A stretch of 64,000 bases of DNA, taken from the NCBI RefSeq assembly GCF_011420305.2, contig NZ_CP061769.1:3149001-3213000 (forward strand), written 5' to 3'. Made by a program: the position numbers and the translations under genes. Below the pieces are notes generated by a model. That model was not told the origin of the DNA and searched no databases. It saw only the letters and a list, made by a program, of their open reading frames with translations. This document shows positions 15,596 to 24,130 of the stretch, piece by piece; position 1 is the stretch's first letter; each line of letters opens with the position of its first letter. Origin of the DNA: Nocardioides ochotonae. Its GTDB lineage: Bacteria > Actinomycetota > Actinomycetes > Propionibacteriales > Nocardioidaceae.

Positions 15596-18361
15596 GTCGT
15601 AGACCCCCATCCCCTCGCCGAGGAGCCGGGGCTTCCCGGTGCCCGCCGGCAGGAGGTGGAGGCGTCCGTTGCGCTTCAGCCGGGCCACCGTGTCGCGGGC
15701 GCCCACGCCGTCGACCTGGCGCTCGGGCAGCACCCAGTCGTAGCCGGCGAGGGTGCCGACAGCGCGCCGGGCGAGGCTGGTCGGGGCCGGGACGGTGCGG
15801 CCGAAGCCGGCCAGTCCCTTGCCGAGGTAGACCTGCGTCGAGCCGTCGGCCGCACGGCCGAGGAGGTCGGGGAAGCCGTCGCGGTCGACGTCGCCGACCG
15901 CACGCAGCTCGCTGACCCCGGCGAAGGCGTTGGAGATCCGCTGCGGCTTGGCCAGCTTGCCGGTGCCGTCGCCGCGGCGCAGGAACAGCTTGCCGGTGCC
16001 TCCGGTGCGGGTGATCACGTCGACGTGGCCGTCCTTGTCCCAGTCCCCCACGACGAGCAGCACGTCGATGGCGCCCGCGGAGTAGCCGGTGTCGACCGGC
16101 CGCTCGAGCTCGACGGTGCCGGCGTGCTGCACCACCACGAGGTCGTCGCCGACCCGGCCGATCAGGTCGGGCTCGGCGCTGCCCAGCACGTTGCCGCCAC
16201 TGGTGAGGCCGCGGACCCCGCGCACCTCGTCGACCAGCCCGAGGCGCGGCCCGAACGTGCCGTCACCGCGGCCGGGGTGCACGAAGCCGCGCCCGGAGCC
16301 CGCCGCACGCGCGAACAGGTCGCGGTGGCCGTCGCGGTTGTAGTCGCCGTAGCCGACGATGGTGTCGTAGCCCCCCCAGCCGCCTGCGATCGCGACCCGC
16401 TTGGCGAAGCCGCCGGCGGCGGTGCCGCGGTGCAGCCACAGCCGGCCGTCGGTGTCGCGGGCGATCAGGTCCGGGCGGCGGTCGCCGGTGACGTCACCGG
16501 CACCGACGAGGCGGTCGTAGGTGTCCCAGTTCCAGCCCTTGACGACGCGGGTGCCGAAGCCGCCGCGGCCGTTGCCACGCACGATCGTGAGCTTGCGCTT
16601 GCCCGGGACGCGGCCGACCAGGTCGTTGCGCCCGTCGGCGTCGAGGTCGCCCACCGCAGTGATCAGGTCGAGGTCGGCGAACAGCGGGCCCCAGCGGACC
16701 ACCTTCGCGAAGCGACCCGATGCCAGGCCCGGGCGGACCCCGGCGCGGCCGTCGCGGGCGCGCACCAGCAGGTCGGGGCGACCGTCGCCGGTGAGGTCGG
16801 CAGAGGCGACGACGGCGCTGTAGCGGCCGAAGTTGCCGGTGACGGCGCGGGGCGGAAGGAACCGGGTGAGGCCGCCGGTCGGCACCACGAGGAGCCGGCC
16901 GTCAGCGGCCCGGCGCACGACCAGGTCGTCGGCGGCGGTGCCGGCGAGGTTGGCGTCCACGGTGGCCGGGGTGAGCGTCGGCGTCGGCGGGGGCGTCGGG
17001 GTGGGAGGCGGCGTGGGCGTCGGCGGAGGCGTCGGGGTCTTCTTCTTCTGCGCGGCGACGGCGGCGCTGCGGATGGCACCGAGCTTGGCGTAGAGGTAGC
17101 GCCCCGGGCAGGCGGTGGAGCCCGCGTCGCGGTGTCCGTTGATCGCGGGGAAGGTGCGGCCCGCGACCTGCTGGCGCTTCGAGCCCGCGTCGACACCGTG
17201 GATGCCGAGCTTCCAGGCGAAGAGCGCGCCGTAGGCCTGCACCACGGCGGCGCTGGGCTGGGCGGTCTCGAAGTTGCCGATCGCCGACATCGCGAAGGAG
17301 GACTCGTTGTAGCCGAGGGTGTGCGCGCCCACGACGGCCTTGTCGACGCCGCCGGCGCGGCCCTCCCAGATGCGGCCGAAGCGGTCGACGAGGAAGTTGT
17401 AGCCGACGTCGGACCAGCCGCGCGACTGGGTGTGGTAGGCGTAGATGCTCCGGATGATCCCGGGCACCTGCTCCTTCGTGTAGTTGTTGGCGTTGACCGT
17501 GTGGTGCACGAACCCGGCGGTCACCTTGCCGTAGCTCAGGGAGCCCTTGTCGCGCAGGCTCTCGTTGGCGCCCCACTGGGCGCGCGAGTAGATCGTCGGA
17601 CGCGGGGCCGTGGTGGCGGCCTGCAGCTCCAGACCGTCGGTGCCCTCGGCGCCCTCCGTGCCCTCCGCCGCCGCGTCGTCCTCGACGGTCGGGTCGATGG
17701 CGGCGCGCTCGGTCTGGGTGCGGGTCGCCTCGCCCGGGTCGACGACCGCGAGGCGCAGGTCGGCCGGCAGCTCGCCCGTGGCGGCCACCGCCTGCACCTG
17801 CACCTGGTCCACCTCGCCGACCAGCAGCTCGTCGGTGCCGGGGCGCACGCGGGACGCCTCCAGGCTGCCGGCGTCCGGGCCGTGCTCGTCGTGGTACTCC
17901 AGCGGCGTCCACTCCGACCAGCGCCCACCGGTGCGGGTGCGCGCGGAGAGCTCGATGTCGGACTCCCCCAGCGCGGCCTCGGCCGACCAGGTCACGCCCA
18001 CCGCGCCGTACCCCTCGACGTCCTGGGGCGTGCTGGTGAGGACCGCGGCACCCTCGGGCGTGCGTGCCTGCTCGGCCTCGAGCTGCGGGACCGCGACGCG
18101 GCCGTGGGCGGCGACGCTCGGAGCGGTCAGCGCGAACTCCTCGACCGTCGCCTCGACCGGCTCTGCCGGGACCAGCGAGGCCTCGGTGGAGACACGGGCG
18201 TACGCCGGCCCGACTCCCCCTGCCGCGGGCACGCCGGCGGGGTCACGGTGCACCACGTCGAGGGAGACGACGCTGGCGGCAGGGGTCAGTACGGCGACCA
18301 CGACACCGAGCGCCAGCAGTTGCTGGCAGGCGGTGACGAAACGGCTTTTGTTCGAAGGCAT
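15584..18361 (-). CDS. Secreted N-acetylmuramoyl-L-alanine amidase (PGRP domain) with FG-GAP/VCBS repeats
   Basis: A 925-residue secreted protein. Residues 1-35 form a signal peptide. After a linker, residues 256-435 are a peptidoglycan-recognition amidase domain: TIYSRAQWGANE, GFVHHTVNANNY, GYNFLVDRFGRIWEGRAGG and NGHRDAGSTACPG. The zinc ligands are expected among His286/287, His410 and Cys418. A Pro-Thr-rich linker of repeated TPPPTP occupies 441-465. Residues 470-925 hold about seven FG-GAP/VCBS-type repeats with Asp-rich loops such as DLTGDGRPDLLVR and GDYNRDGHRDLF, likely calcium-binding blades of a propeller. It probably cleaves the peptide stem of the cell's own wall. The upstream 260 bases contain palindromes that may regulate it. 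Confidence 0.92.
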   Translation of the reverse strand: MPSNKSRFVTACQQLLALGVVVAVLTPAASVVSLDVVHRDPAGVPAAGGVGPAYARVSTEASLVPAEPVEATVEEFALTAPSVAAHGRVAVPQLEAEQARTPEGAAVLTSTPQDVEGYGAVGVTWSAEAALGESDIELSARTRTGGRWSEWTPLEYHDEHGPDAGSLEASRVRPGTDELLVGEVDQVQVQAVAATGELPADLRLAVVDPGEATRTQTERAAIDPTVEDDAAAEGTEGAEGTDGLELQAATTAPRPTIYSRAQWGANESLRDKGSLSYGKVTAGFVHHTVNANNYTKEQVPGIIRSIYAYHTQSRGWSDVGYNFLVDRFGRIWEGRAGGVDKAVVGAHTLGYNESSFAMSAIGNFETAQPSAAVVQAYGALFAWKLGIHGVDAGSKRQQVAGRTFPAINGHRDAGSTACPGRYLYAKLGAIRSAAVAAQKKKTPTPPPTPTPPPTPTPPPTPTLTPATVDANLAGTAADDLVVRRAADGRLLVVPTGGLTRFLPPRAVTGNFGRYSAVVASADLTGDGRPDLLVRARDGRAGVRPGLASGRFAKVVRWGPLFADLDLITAVGDLDADGRNDLVGRVPGKRKLTIVRGNGRGGFGTRVVKGWNWDTYDRLVGAGDVTGDRRPDLIARDTDGRLWLHRGTAAGGFAKRVAIAGGWGGYDTIVGYGDYNRDGHRDLFARAAGSGRGFVHPGRGDGTFGPRLGLVDEVRGVRGLTSGGNVLGSAEPDLIGRVGDDLVVVQHAGTVELERPVDTGYSAGAIDVLLVVGDWDKDGHVDVITRTGGTGKLFLRRGDGTGKLAKPQRISNAFAGVSELRAVGDVDRDGFPDLLGRAADGSTQVYLGKGLAGFGRTVPAPTSLARRAVGTLAGYDWVLPERQVDGVGARDTVARLKRNGRLHLLPAGTGKPRLLGEGMGVYDLAG

Positions 18362-18394
18362 GCAGGAGGCTCCAGTGCGCGGGGAAGTTCACAC

Positions 18395-18459
18395 GTTGCG
18401 CAACTTTCACACGAGCCACATGGGTAACGGAAGGGCTCGTGAGTAACTACAACGTTGTA
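18395..18459 (-). promoter_or_regulatory. Two palindromes in the amidase upstream region
   Basis: GTTGCGCAAC at 18395-18404 and TACAACGTTGTA at 18448-18459 are both perfect palindromes in an unusually AT-rich stretch 34-98 bases upstream of the amidase start. A direct repeat CGTGTGAA flanks the first on the minus strand. They may be binding sites for a dimeric regulator. I could not assign a promoter with confidence. Confidence 0.4.
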
Positions 18460-18572
18460 ATTTCCACTCGCCACGCCGACGACCACGAACTTTATGAGAT
18501 TCGGCGTGAGATGCATCTCCGACACGCCAGGCGCGAGACTCGGCGGCTCCTGCGCCGACTCGGCGCAGACGC

Positions 18573-18602
18573 CAGACGCCCCGGCCGGAGCCGGGGCGTC
18601 TG
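18573..18602 (-). terminator. 13-bp hairpin after the glfT2 stop
   Basis: cagacgccccggc and its exact complement gccggggcgtctg with loop cgga lie 24 bases beyond the glfT2 stop on the minus strand and insulate it from the amidase promoter. Confidence 0.75.
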
Positions 18603-18625
18603 GGTGGGACTGTGCGCGTGGAGGC

Positions 18626-20650
18626 TCAGTCGCGGTAGGTGTCCTCGAGGCCCTCGAAGGTCTGTTTCCAGGTCTCCGGGGAGGTCAGCTCGGGCAGTGC
18701 CTCGCGGTAGCGCTCCGCGAGGGCGGGCCACTCCTGGCGCAGCCGGGCGTGCAGCTTGGCCGACCGCACCATCTGGCTGCGGAACTCGGCCGGCTGACGG
18801 CGGTACCAGGCGGCGGTCATGCCGTCGGCCGACGACACGATCGCGGAGTCGAGCTGGGCCAGGCGCCACCAGCGCTGGTCCACGTGCGGGATGATCGTCT
18901 CCGGGTGCTCGTGGGCGAGCTCGCGCACCGGACGGACCTGGCGCAGCAGGCCCACCGCAGCGGTCTTCACCTTGCCGACGGTCGTGGTCGGCGAGACGAC
19001 CGCGCGGCCGCGCCGCGGGGGCTTCTTGCGGCGCGGGGCAGGGAAATCGTCCAGGCCCGGCTTGGCGACACCGTCGCCGTAGCGGGCGCGGATCTCGCGG
19101 ATCTCCTTGACCCGGTAGGTCATGTCGCGGTGCATCCGCTCCGGGCCCGCGAGCACGTCCTCGAGCGCGAGCAGGATGGTCTCACCGGTGCCGTACTGCA
19201 TCGAGACCATGCGCTTGGCGTGGTTCTCGAAGCTCTCCATGACCAGGCGGCCGCCGCGGTCGTACGGCGAGTGCAGCAGGCCGGAGACGAGGCGGTTGCG
19301 CTCGTGGAAGTAGGCCTGCCAGTCGAGGGTGTCGTCCTTCTCGGTCCACGGCACGTGCCAGACCGCGACACCGGGCATGGTGACGGTCGGGAACCCGGCG
19401 GCGCGGGCGCGGACGCCGAACTCGGCGTCGTCCCACTTGATGAACATCGGCATCGACAGGCCGATCTCCTTGATCACCGAGGTCGGGATCAGGCACATCC
19501 ACCAGCCGTTGAAGTCCACGTCGACGCGGCGGTGCAGCCACGAGGTGGAGCGCAGCGAGCGCTGGGCGAAGTTGTGGCCGTGCACCGTCGACGGCGCCGG
19601 GCCCCAGAACCACTTCCAGGCCGCGAGGGTCTCGCCGTAGGCGTGCATCACCGAGCGGTCGTAGAGGCTGAACATCTGGCCGCCGACGATCGTCGGGGTC
19701 TTGTTCAGGTCGGCGAAGGCCACGGCGCGCAGGATGCCCTCGAGCTCGCAGACGACGTCGTCGTCGAGCAGCAGGACGTAGTCGGAGGTACCGCGCTCGA
19801 CGCCCTCGTTCATCGCCCGCGAGAAGCCGCCGGAGCCGCCGAGGTTGGCCTGCTTGATGACGCGCAGCTTGGAGCCCAGCGCCTTCGCGGCGCGCGCGAA
19901 GTCGGCGTTGTCCTCGACCTGCTGGGTGCCCTGGTCGACGACGATGACCTCGTCGAGGATCTCCAGGACCGCCGGGTCCGTGGAGAGGTTGAGCAGCTGG
20001 TCGACGCAGAACTGCGGACGGTTGAACGTCGTGATGCCGATGGTGAGGCGGCCCGGCGTGGTCCGCTCGGTCTCGAAGCCCCAGTCGGCGCTCTCGAGCA
20101 CCAGCTCCTCGTCGCCGGCCTCGAGGTCGAACCAGTACCAGCCACCGTCGATGAACGGCTTGAGCTCGAGGTCCACGACCTTGGTCTCCGTCACGTCGGC
20201 GTCGACGTTGATGGAGCGGGCGCGCAGCACGTGGCCCTTGGAGGTCGAGCGGTAGACCACGATCGAGCCGCGTCCACGCACGCGCATCGTGAGGCGCACC
20301 GACTCGAACTCGGTCCACCGGCGCCAGTAGCTGGCGGGGAACGCGTTGAAGTACGTGCCGAAGGTGAGCCGCTTGGCGGGCTCGGCGACGGCGTGGCCCA
20401 CCGCGTTGACCCGACCGAAGCCGGTCATGCCGCGGTCGGCCTCGTAGGAGCCGGCGCTGTCGTCCTCGTCGCCCTCGTGGTCCGTGCCCGACTGGCGGGT
20501 CTCGGAATCACCACCGCCGAAACCGGACACTCCGCCGAGGTAGAGGGCCTGGACGTCGAGCTCCTGGTCCGGACGCATGAGCACGCGCTGGACGATGCGG
20601 AAGCCGTCCTGCCCGGTGCGCTCCTCGTGGTCTGCGGGGGCGTTGGTCAC
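18626..20650 (-). CDS. glfT2: Polymerising galactofuranosyltransferase (GlfT2-like)
   Basis: A 674-residue cytoplasmic-face glycosyltransferase related to mycobacterial GlfT2 (637 residues), which builds galactan with alternating 1,5 and 1,6 galactofuranose bonds from UDP-Galf. Residues 1-190 form the N-terminal beta-sandwich, with a family-atypical acidic insertion at about 46-80. The GT-A domain begins at GRLTIGITTFNRPQF; the metal motif LLLDDDVV has Asp296-298, the catalytic acid pair is FIKWDDAEFG (Asp407/408), and WHVPWTEKDD carries the conserved histidine. A helical C-terminus follows. I chose GTG 20650 because AAAGGA lies about 7 bases upstream. A terminator follows the stop. It faces away from the first sulfotransferase-like gene. 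Confidence 0.92.
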   Translation of the reverse strand: MTNAPADHEERTGQDGFRIVQRVLMRPDQELDVQALYLGGVSGFGGGDSETRQSGTDHEGDEDDSAGSYEADRGMTGFGRVNAVGHAVAEPAKRLTFGTYFNAFPASYWRRWTEFESVRLTMRVRGRGSIVVYRSTSKGHVLRARSINVDADVTETKVVDLELKPFIDGGWYWFDLEAGDEELVLESADWGFETERTTPGRLTIGITTFNRPQFCVDQLLNLSTDPAVLEILDEVIVVDQGTQQVEDNADFARAAKALGSKLRVIKQANLGGSGGFSRAMNEGVERGTSDYVLLLDDDVVCELEGILRAVAFADLNKTPTIVGGQMFSLYDRSVMHAYGETLAAWKWFWGPAPSTVHGHNFAQRSLRSTSWLHRRVDVDFNGWWMCLIPTSVIKEIGLSMPMFIKWDDAEFGVRARAAGFPTVTMPGVAVWHVPWTEKDDTLDWQAYFHERNRLVSGLLHSPYDRGGRLVMESFENHAKRMVSMQYGTGETILLALEDVLAGPERMHRDMTYRVKEIREIRARYGDGVAKPGLDDFPAPRRKKPPRRGRAVVSPTTTVGKVKTAAVGLLRQVRPVRELAHEHPETIIPHVDQRWWRLAQLDSAIVSSADGMTAAWYRRQPAEFRSQMVRSAKLHARLRQEWPALAERYREALPELTSPETWKQTFEGLEDTYRD

Positions 20651-20775
20651 GCTGTGTTCCTTTGCCTTGCACGGGTCTGGATGGACCGGGCCACGGTAGC
20701 AGCGGCCACGGCCGCCCCGGCATCCCACGCGGCACCACCCGCCCGAGACGCTCTCCCGCCCCCGCGCACTGCTGC

Positions 20776-20781
20776 TAGCCT
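20776..20781 (+). promoter_or_regulatory. -10 element of a probable leaderless promoter
   Basis: TAGCCT followed by 7 bases and ATG 20789 of the first sulfotransferase-like gene. Confidence 0.55.
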
Positions 20782-20788
20782 GCCGCCC

Positions 20789-22204
20789 ATGCAGTGGGGT
20801 CTGGGTTGGCGTCGATCGAGCCCCTCACGGCCCCGCATCTACCTCCACATCGGCACGATGAAGACCGGGACGACCTTCCTCCAGGGCATCCTGGAGGAGA
20901 ACCGGGACCGGCTCGCCGCGGACGGCTGGCTCTTCCCCGGCGAGCGCTGGAGCGACCAGGACCGTGCCGTGTCCTCGATCCTGGAGGCGCACCGCACCCG
21001 CAGGCCCGAGGCTCCCCCGGTCGAGGTCGACACCTCCCCCTGGTACGCCATGGCCGAGGAGATGAGGGCGCACCGCGGCCGCGGGTCGATCCTGTCGATG
21101 GAGTTCCTCAGCTATGCCGACCAGGCGCAGGCCGGCGCGATCATCGACTCCCTCGGGGACGCCGACGTCCACATCGTGCTCGCGGTCCGCGACGCCCGCT
21201 CGGCCATCCCGACGCAGTGGCAGACCAGCGCCCGGGCCGGCAGCGCCGTGCCGTGGCGCAACTTCGTCCTCGCCGTCGAGAACGCCCTGGACCCCGATGC
21301 CACCGCCGAGACACCTGCGCAGCGGCTGTTCCAGCGCACCCAGGGCGTCCCGCGGATGCTGGAGGTCTGGGGCGAGCTGGTCGGGCCGCGCAACCTGCAC
21401 GTGATCACGATGCCGCCGCCGGGATCGGACCGCCTGCTGCTGTGGAAGCGGTTCGCCAAGGTGGTCGGGATCCGCCTGCGGCGCCCCGACCTCCCCCCAC
21501 ACTCGGTCAACCCCTCGCTGGGGCACGCCTCCGCGGAGCTGCTGCGGCTGATCAACATCGAGCTCGGACCGCTGGACCGCGCGACGTACGACGGGGTCGT
21601 GAAGTCGCAGCTGGGGCGCCGCACCCTCGGCCCGCGGGCCGCGGTCGAGCGCAAGATCACCCTCAACCGGCGCGGGCTGGCACTGGCCGCGCGCTGGAAC
21701 CAGCGGGTGCTGGAGGCGATCGGCGAGAGCGGAGCCGAGGTCGTCGGGCGCGCCAGCGACCTGTCCGTCGACCCGCCGCCGGAGGACGCCCCGGTCGCGC
21801 TCGCCCACCCCGAGCGTGCCGAGATGCTGGACGCCGCGGCGACCGCCCGCGACGGGCTGCTGGACCTGCGGCACCGTTGGAGCGCGGAGGTCGCCGCCCC
21901 GCTCGGCGCCGTCATCGAGGAGGACGACCTCTTCTGCGGCGCCCCGGTCACCAGTCCCGCGCGGTGGGCCGGCGAGGAGCGACCCGTGCTGGCGGCCGTC
22001 GCCGAGCTCGCCGAGCTGATCCGCGAGTGCATCACGCTGCGCGAGCAGGTGATGCTCCGGCGCCAGGCCGAGGCCGAGCTGGCCGGGGCGGCGCTCCCCG
22101 GGGCCGCACTCGACGCCGACACCGGCCCGGCCGCCGTGGCGGAGCCCGCGCGGGACACCACGCGGGACACCACACGGGACACCACGGCCGGCGAGCCGGC
22201 CTGA
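20789..22204 (+). CDS. Sulfotransferase-like protein, paralogue 1
   Basis: A 471-residue cytoplasmic protein. Near the start, YLHIGTMKTGTTFLQGIL matches the 5'-phosphosulfate-binding loop of PAPS-dependent sulfotransferases (KxGTT). HIVLAVRDARSAIPTQWQ aligns with the 3'-phosphate-binding strand, but the canonical serine eight residues after the arginine is threonine. Other shared blocks are SMEFLSYADQ, HVITMPPPGSDR and NPSLGHASAELLR. It is the longest and most divergent of four paralogues (others at 24443, 25601 and 28503) and ends in an in-frame RDTT repeat. It stands alone, divergent from glfT2, with a leaderless start. Transfer of sulfate to a cell-wall sugar is inferred; the donor is not proven. 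Confidence 0.72.
   Translation: MQWGLGWRRSSPSRPRIYLHIGTMKTGTTFLQGILEENRDRLAADGWLFPGERWSDQDRAVSSILEAHRTRRPEAPPVEVDTSPWYAMAEEMRAHRGRGSILSMEFLSYADQAQAGAIIDSLGDADVHIVLAVRDARSAIPTQWQTSARAGSAVPWRNFVLAVENALDPDATAETPAQRLFQRTQGVPRMLEVWGELVGPRNLHVITMPPPGSDRLLLWKRFAKVVGIRLRRPDLPPHSVNPSLGHASAELLRLINIELGPLDRATYDGVVKSQLGRRTLGPRAAVERKITLNRRGLALAARWNQRVLEAIGESGAEVVGRASDLSVDPPPEDAPVALAHPERAEMLDAAATARDGLLDLRHRWSAEVAAPLGAVIEEDDLFCGAPVTSPARWAGEERPVLAAVAELAELIRECITLREQVMLRRQAEAELAGAALPGAALDADTGPAAVAEPARDTTRDTTRDTTAGEPA
22149..22184. repeat. 12-bp tandem repeat, three units, at the 3' end of a sulfotransferase-like gene
   Basis: cgcgggacacca occurs twice, then cacgggacacca. The repeat encodes RDTT three times in the C-terminal tail of paralogue 1. 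It is in frame and could vary between strains. Confidence 0.85.
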
Positions 22205-22214
22205 GCCGGACGGG

Positions 22215-23270
22215 TCAGGCGAGGCGCGCGGCGTACGCCTCGACGGCGGCGCGCAGCGGCGCGGGCTCGAGCGCGAGGTGCTCGAGGATCGTGTAGCGGT
22301 CGGGGCGGGTGCGCGGGGCGTGCTCGACGGCGCGGGCGAACTGCTCGGCGCTCAGCCCCACCTCGGCGGGCGTGCGGGGCAGTCCGTGGCGGGTCAGGGT
22401 GGTCGCGAGGCGCTCGAGGAGCACCTCGTCGCCGCGCAGGTAGGTCGCGAACAGCGCGCCGATCCCGGCGAGCTCGCCGTGGTCGGCGGTGCCGGGGAAG
22501 AGCTCGTCGACGGCGTGGAGGATCTCGTGGCACGCCCCGCTGCACGGACGCGAGGTGCCGGCGACCGACATCGCCATGCCGGAGAGCACCAGCGCCTCGG
22601 CGAGCACGCCGAGGAACTCGTCGCTCTCGATGCCGTCGGGGTGGTGCAGCAGCGCCTCGGCGGCCGAGCGGGCGAAGGCGACGGCGAGGCCGTCGATGTG
22701 CTCGCCGCGCTCGGCGGCGGCCAGCTCCCAGTCCGCGATCGCGGAGAGGTTGCTCAGCGCGTCGCCGATCCCGGCGCGGACCAGCCGCGGCGGCGCGGCG
22801 CGCACGTAGTCGAGGTCGACCACCACGCCCAGCGGCATTGCGACGCCGTAGGAGCCCTTGCCGTGGGGGTGCTCCAAGGAGGCCACCGGCGAGCAGATCC
22901 CGTCGTGGGCCAGATTGGTCGCGACCGCGACCATCGGCACCGCGGCGCGGGTCGCGGCGTACTTGGCCACGTCGAGGGTGCGCCCCCCGCCGATGCCGAC
23001 CACGGCGTCGTAGCCGTGGGCGCCGAGCGCCTCCTGCAGCAGCCCGGCCGAGGCCAGGCTGGCGTCGGGGACGGTGAACACCGTGGCGTTCGGCAGCCCT
23101 TCGGCGATCCGGGCCCAGATCGCCTCGCCCTGAGAGGCGCCCACGGCCACCAGCACCCGGCCACCGTTGGAGATCCGGCGCTCCTCCAGCAGCGTCGCGA
23201 GGTTGTCGACCGCGCCGCGGCGCACCTCCACGAACAGCGGGCTGGCGAGCATCCGGGCTAGTAGCGGCAC
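22215..23270 (-). CDS. sn-glycerol-1-phosphate dehydrogenase-like, iron-containing alcohol dehydrogenase family
   Basis: A 351-residue member of the EgsA/AraM branch of iron-type alcohol dehydrogenases, which reduces dihydroxyacetone phosphate to sn-glycerol 1-phosphate with NAD(P)H. Visible are the nucleotide-binding GIGGGRTLDVAKYAA, the branch-typical NLAHDGICSPVASL, and the metal-ligand region SGACHEILHAVDELFP with HGELAGIG. I prefer GTG 23270: GGGAG lies 6 bases upstream and the gene then overlaps the preceding cytidylyltransferase-like gene by 13 bases; ATG 23252 is the alternative. The pairing with a LicC-like gene suggests that the product is activated with a nucleotide. A related polyol substrate is possible. 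Confidence 0.8.
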   Translation of the reverse strand: MPLLARMLASPLFVEVRRGAVDNLATLLEERRISNGGRVLVAVGASQGEAIWARIAEGLPNATVFTVPDASLASAGLLQEALGAHGYDAVVGIGGGRTLDVAKYAATRAAVPMVAVATNLAHDGICSPVASLEHPHGKGSYGVAMPLGVVVDLDYVRAAPPRLVRAGIGDALSNLSAIADWELAAAERGEHIDGLAVAFARSAAEALLHHPDGIESDEFLGVLAEALVLSGMAMSVAGTSRPCSGACHEILHAVDELFPGTADHGELAGIGALFATYLRGDEVLLERLATTLTRHGLPRTPAEVGLSAEQFARAVEHAPRTRPDRYTILEHLALEPAPLRAAVEAYAARLA

Positions 23271-23992
23271 GCGATCTCCCGCGCCCGGGCCAGATCGGCG
23301 GCGTTGTCGACCTCGACCCACTCGGTGCCGGCCGGGATCGCGACGGTGGCGACCTTGTCGCCGCGGTCGACCATCTCCTGGTAGCCGTCCTCGTAGTAGA
23401 GGTCCGGGTCGCGCTCGAAGGTCGCCTGCAGGGCGTCGGCGAGCCGCGGCACCGCGGAGCCCTCGATCAGGCTGGCGCCGATGTACTCGCCGTACGCCGT
23501 GGCGGGGTCCATCAGCTTGGTGATCCGGGTGACGTTGCCGGAGGCGTCCACGCGGACCTTCATCTCCTCCTCGGCGAGGACCTTCTCGGTGTCCAGGGCG
23601 AGCAGGACCTCGGGGCCGCGCGCCTCGAGCATCGCCTCCTCGACCGACACCGGGTGCACCGTGTCGCCGTTGACCATCAGCACGCCGTCGCTCATGTGCT
23701 CGCGCGCGACCCACATGGAGTAGGCGTTGTTCCAGATCTCGGCCTTGTCGTTGTGCACCAGCGTCAGGCGCACGCCGTACTTCTTCTCCAGCGCCGCGCG
23801 CCGGGCCTCGACGGCCTCGGCGAAGTAGCCGACGACGACGACCACGTCACGCAGGTCGACCGCGGCGAGGTTGCGCAGCGAGATGTCGAGGATCGTGGTG
23901 TCCCCGTCGACCGGGACGAGCGCCTTCGGCAGCGCGTCCGTGTGCGGTCGCAGGCGACGGCCCCAACCGGCCGCCAGCACCATTCCGATCAT
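23258..23992 (-). CDS. LicC-like sugar/alcohol-phosphate nucleotidyltransferase
   Basis: A 244-residue nucleotidyltransferase. GMVLAAGWGRRLRPHTDALP and KALVPVDGDTTIL form the nucleotide-binding loop and catalytic lysine site. NDKAEIWNNAYSMWVAREHM closely resembles the choline-phosphate cytidylyltransferase LicC (NNxYS), and GVLMVNGDTVHP and YYEDGYQEMVDRGD hold metal-binding acidic residues. LicC makes CDP-choline; here the adjacent dehydrogenase points to a glycerol-phosphate-type substrate and thus CDP-glycerol or similar, an inference. AAGGGA lies 6 bases upstream of ATG 23992. It is divergent from the coiled-coil and sulfotransferase operon, sharing a 138-base promoter region. Confidence 0.82.
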   Translation of the reverse strand: MIGMVLAAGWGRRLRPHTDALPKALVPVDGDTTILDISLRNLAAVDLRDVVVVVGYFAEAVEARRAALEKKYGVRLTLVHNDKAEIWNNAYSMWVAREHMSDGVLMVNGDTVHPVSVEEAMLEARGPEVLLALDTEKVLAEEEMKVRVDASGNVTRITKLMDPATAYGEYIGASLIEGSAVPRLADALQATFERDPDLYYEDGYQEMVDRGDKVATVAIPAGTEWVEVDNAADLARAREIACRY

Positions 23993-24130
23993 GGGGTTCC
24001 CTTCGTGCTCGGTCGCACCCGGGCGGGTGGACCGGGCAAGGCTAGCGCCGGGCCCGACCTCGCGGCGGCCCGGGACGTCCTACCCCCGTGTAACCTGACG
24101 CCCCCAGGCACGATGGAAGGCGAGACCTCG

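Noticed and set aside
15656..18427. Plus-strand frame of over 900 codons opposite the amidase
   Set aside because: It mirrors the amidase codon pattern, has no recognisable motif and is explained by high GC at third positions.
18362..18625. A cyclic-di-AMP (ydaO-type) riboswitch upstream of the amidase
   Set aside because: Such riboswitches often precede actinobacterial wall hydrolase genes, but the conserved core segments could not be found here.
18494..20788. Upstream extension of the first sulfotransferase-like gene
   Set aside because: It is antisense to glfT2. The true start is ATG 20789, supported by a TAGCCT box and the family N-terminus.
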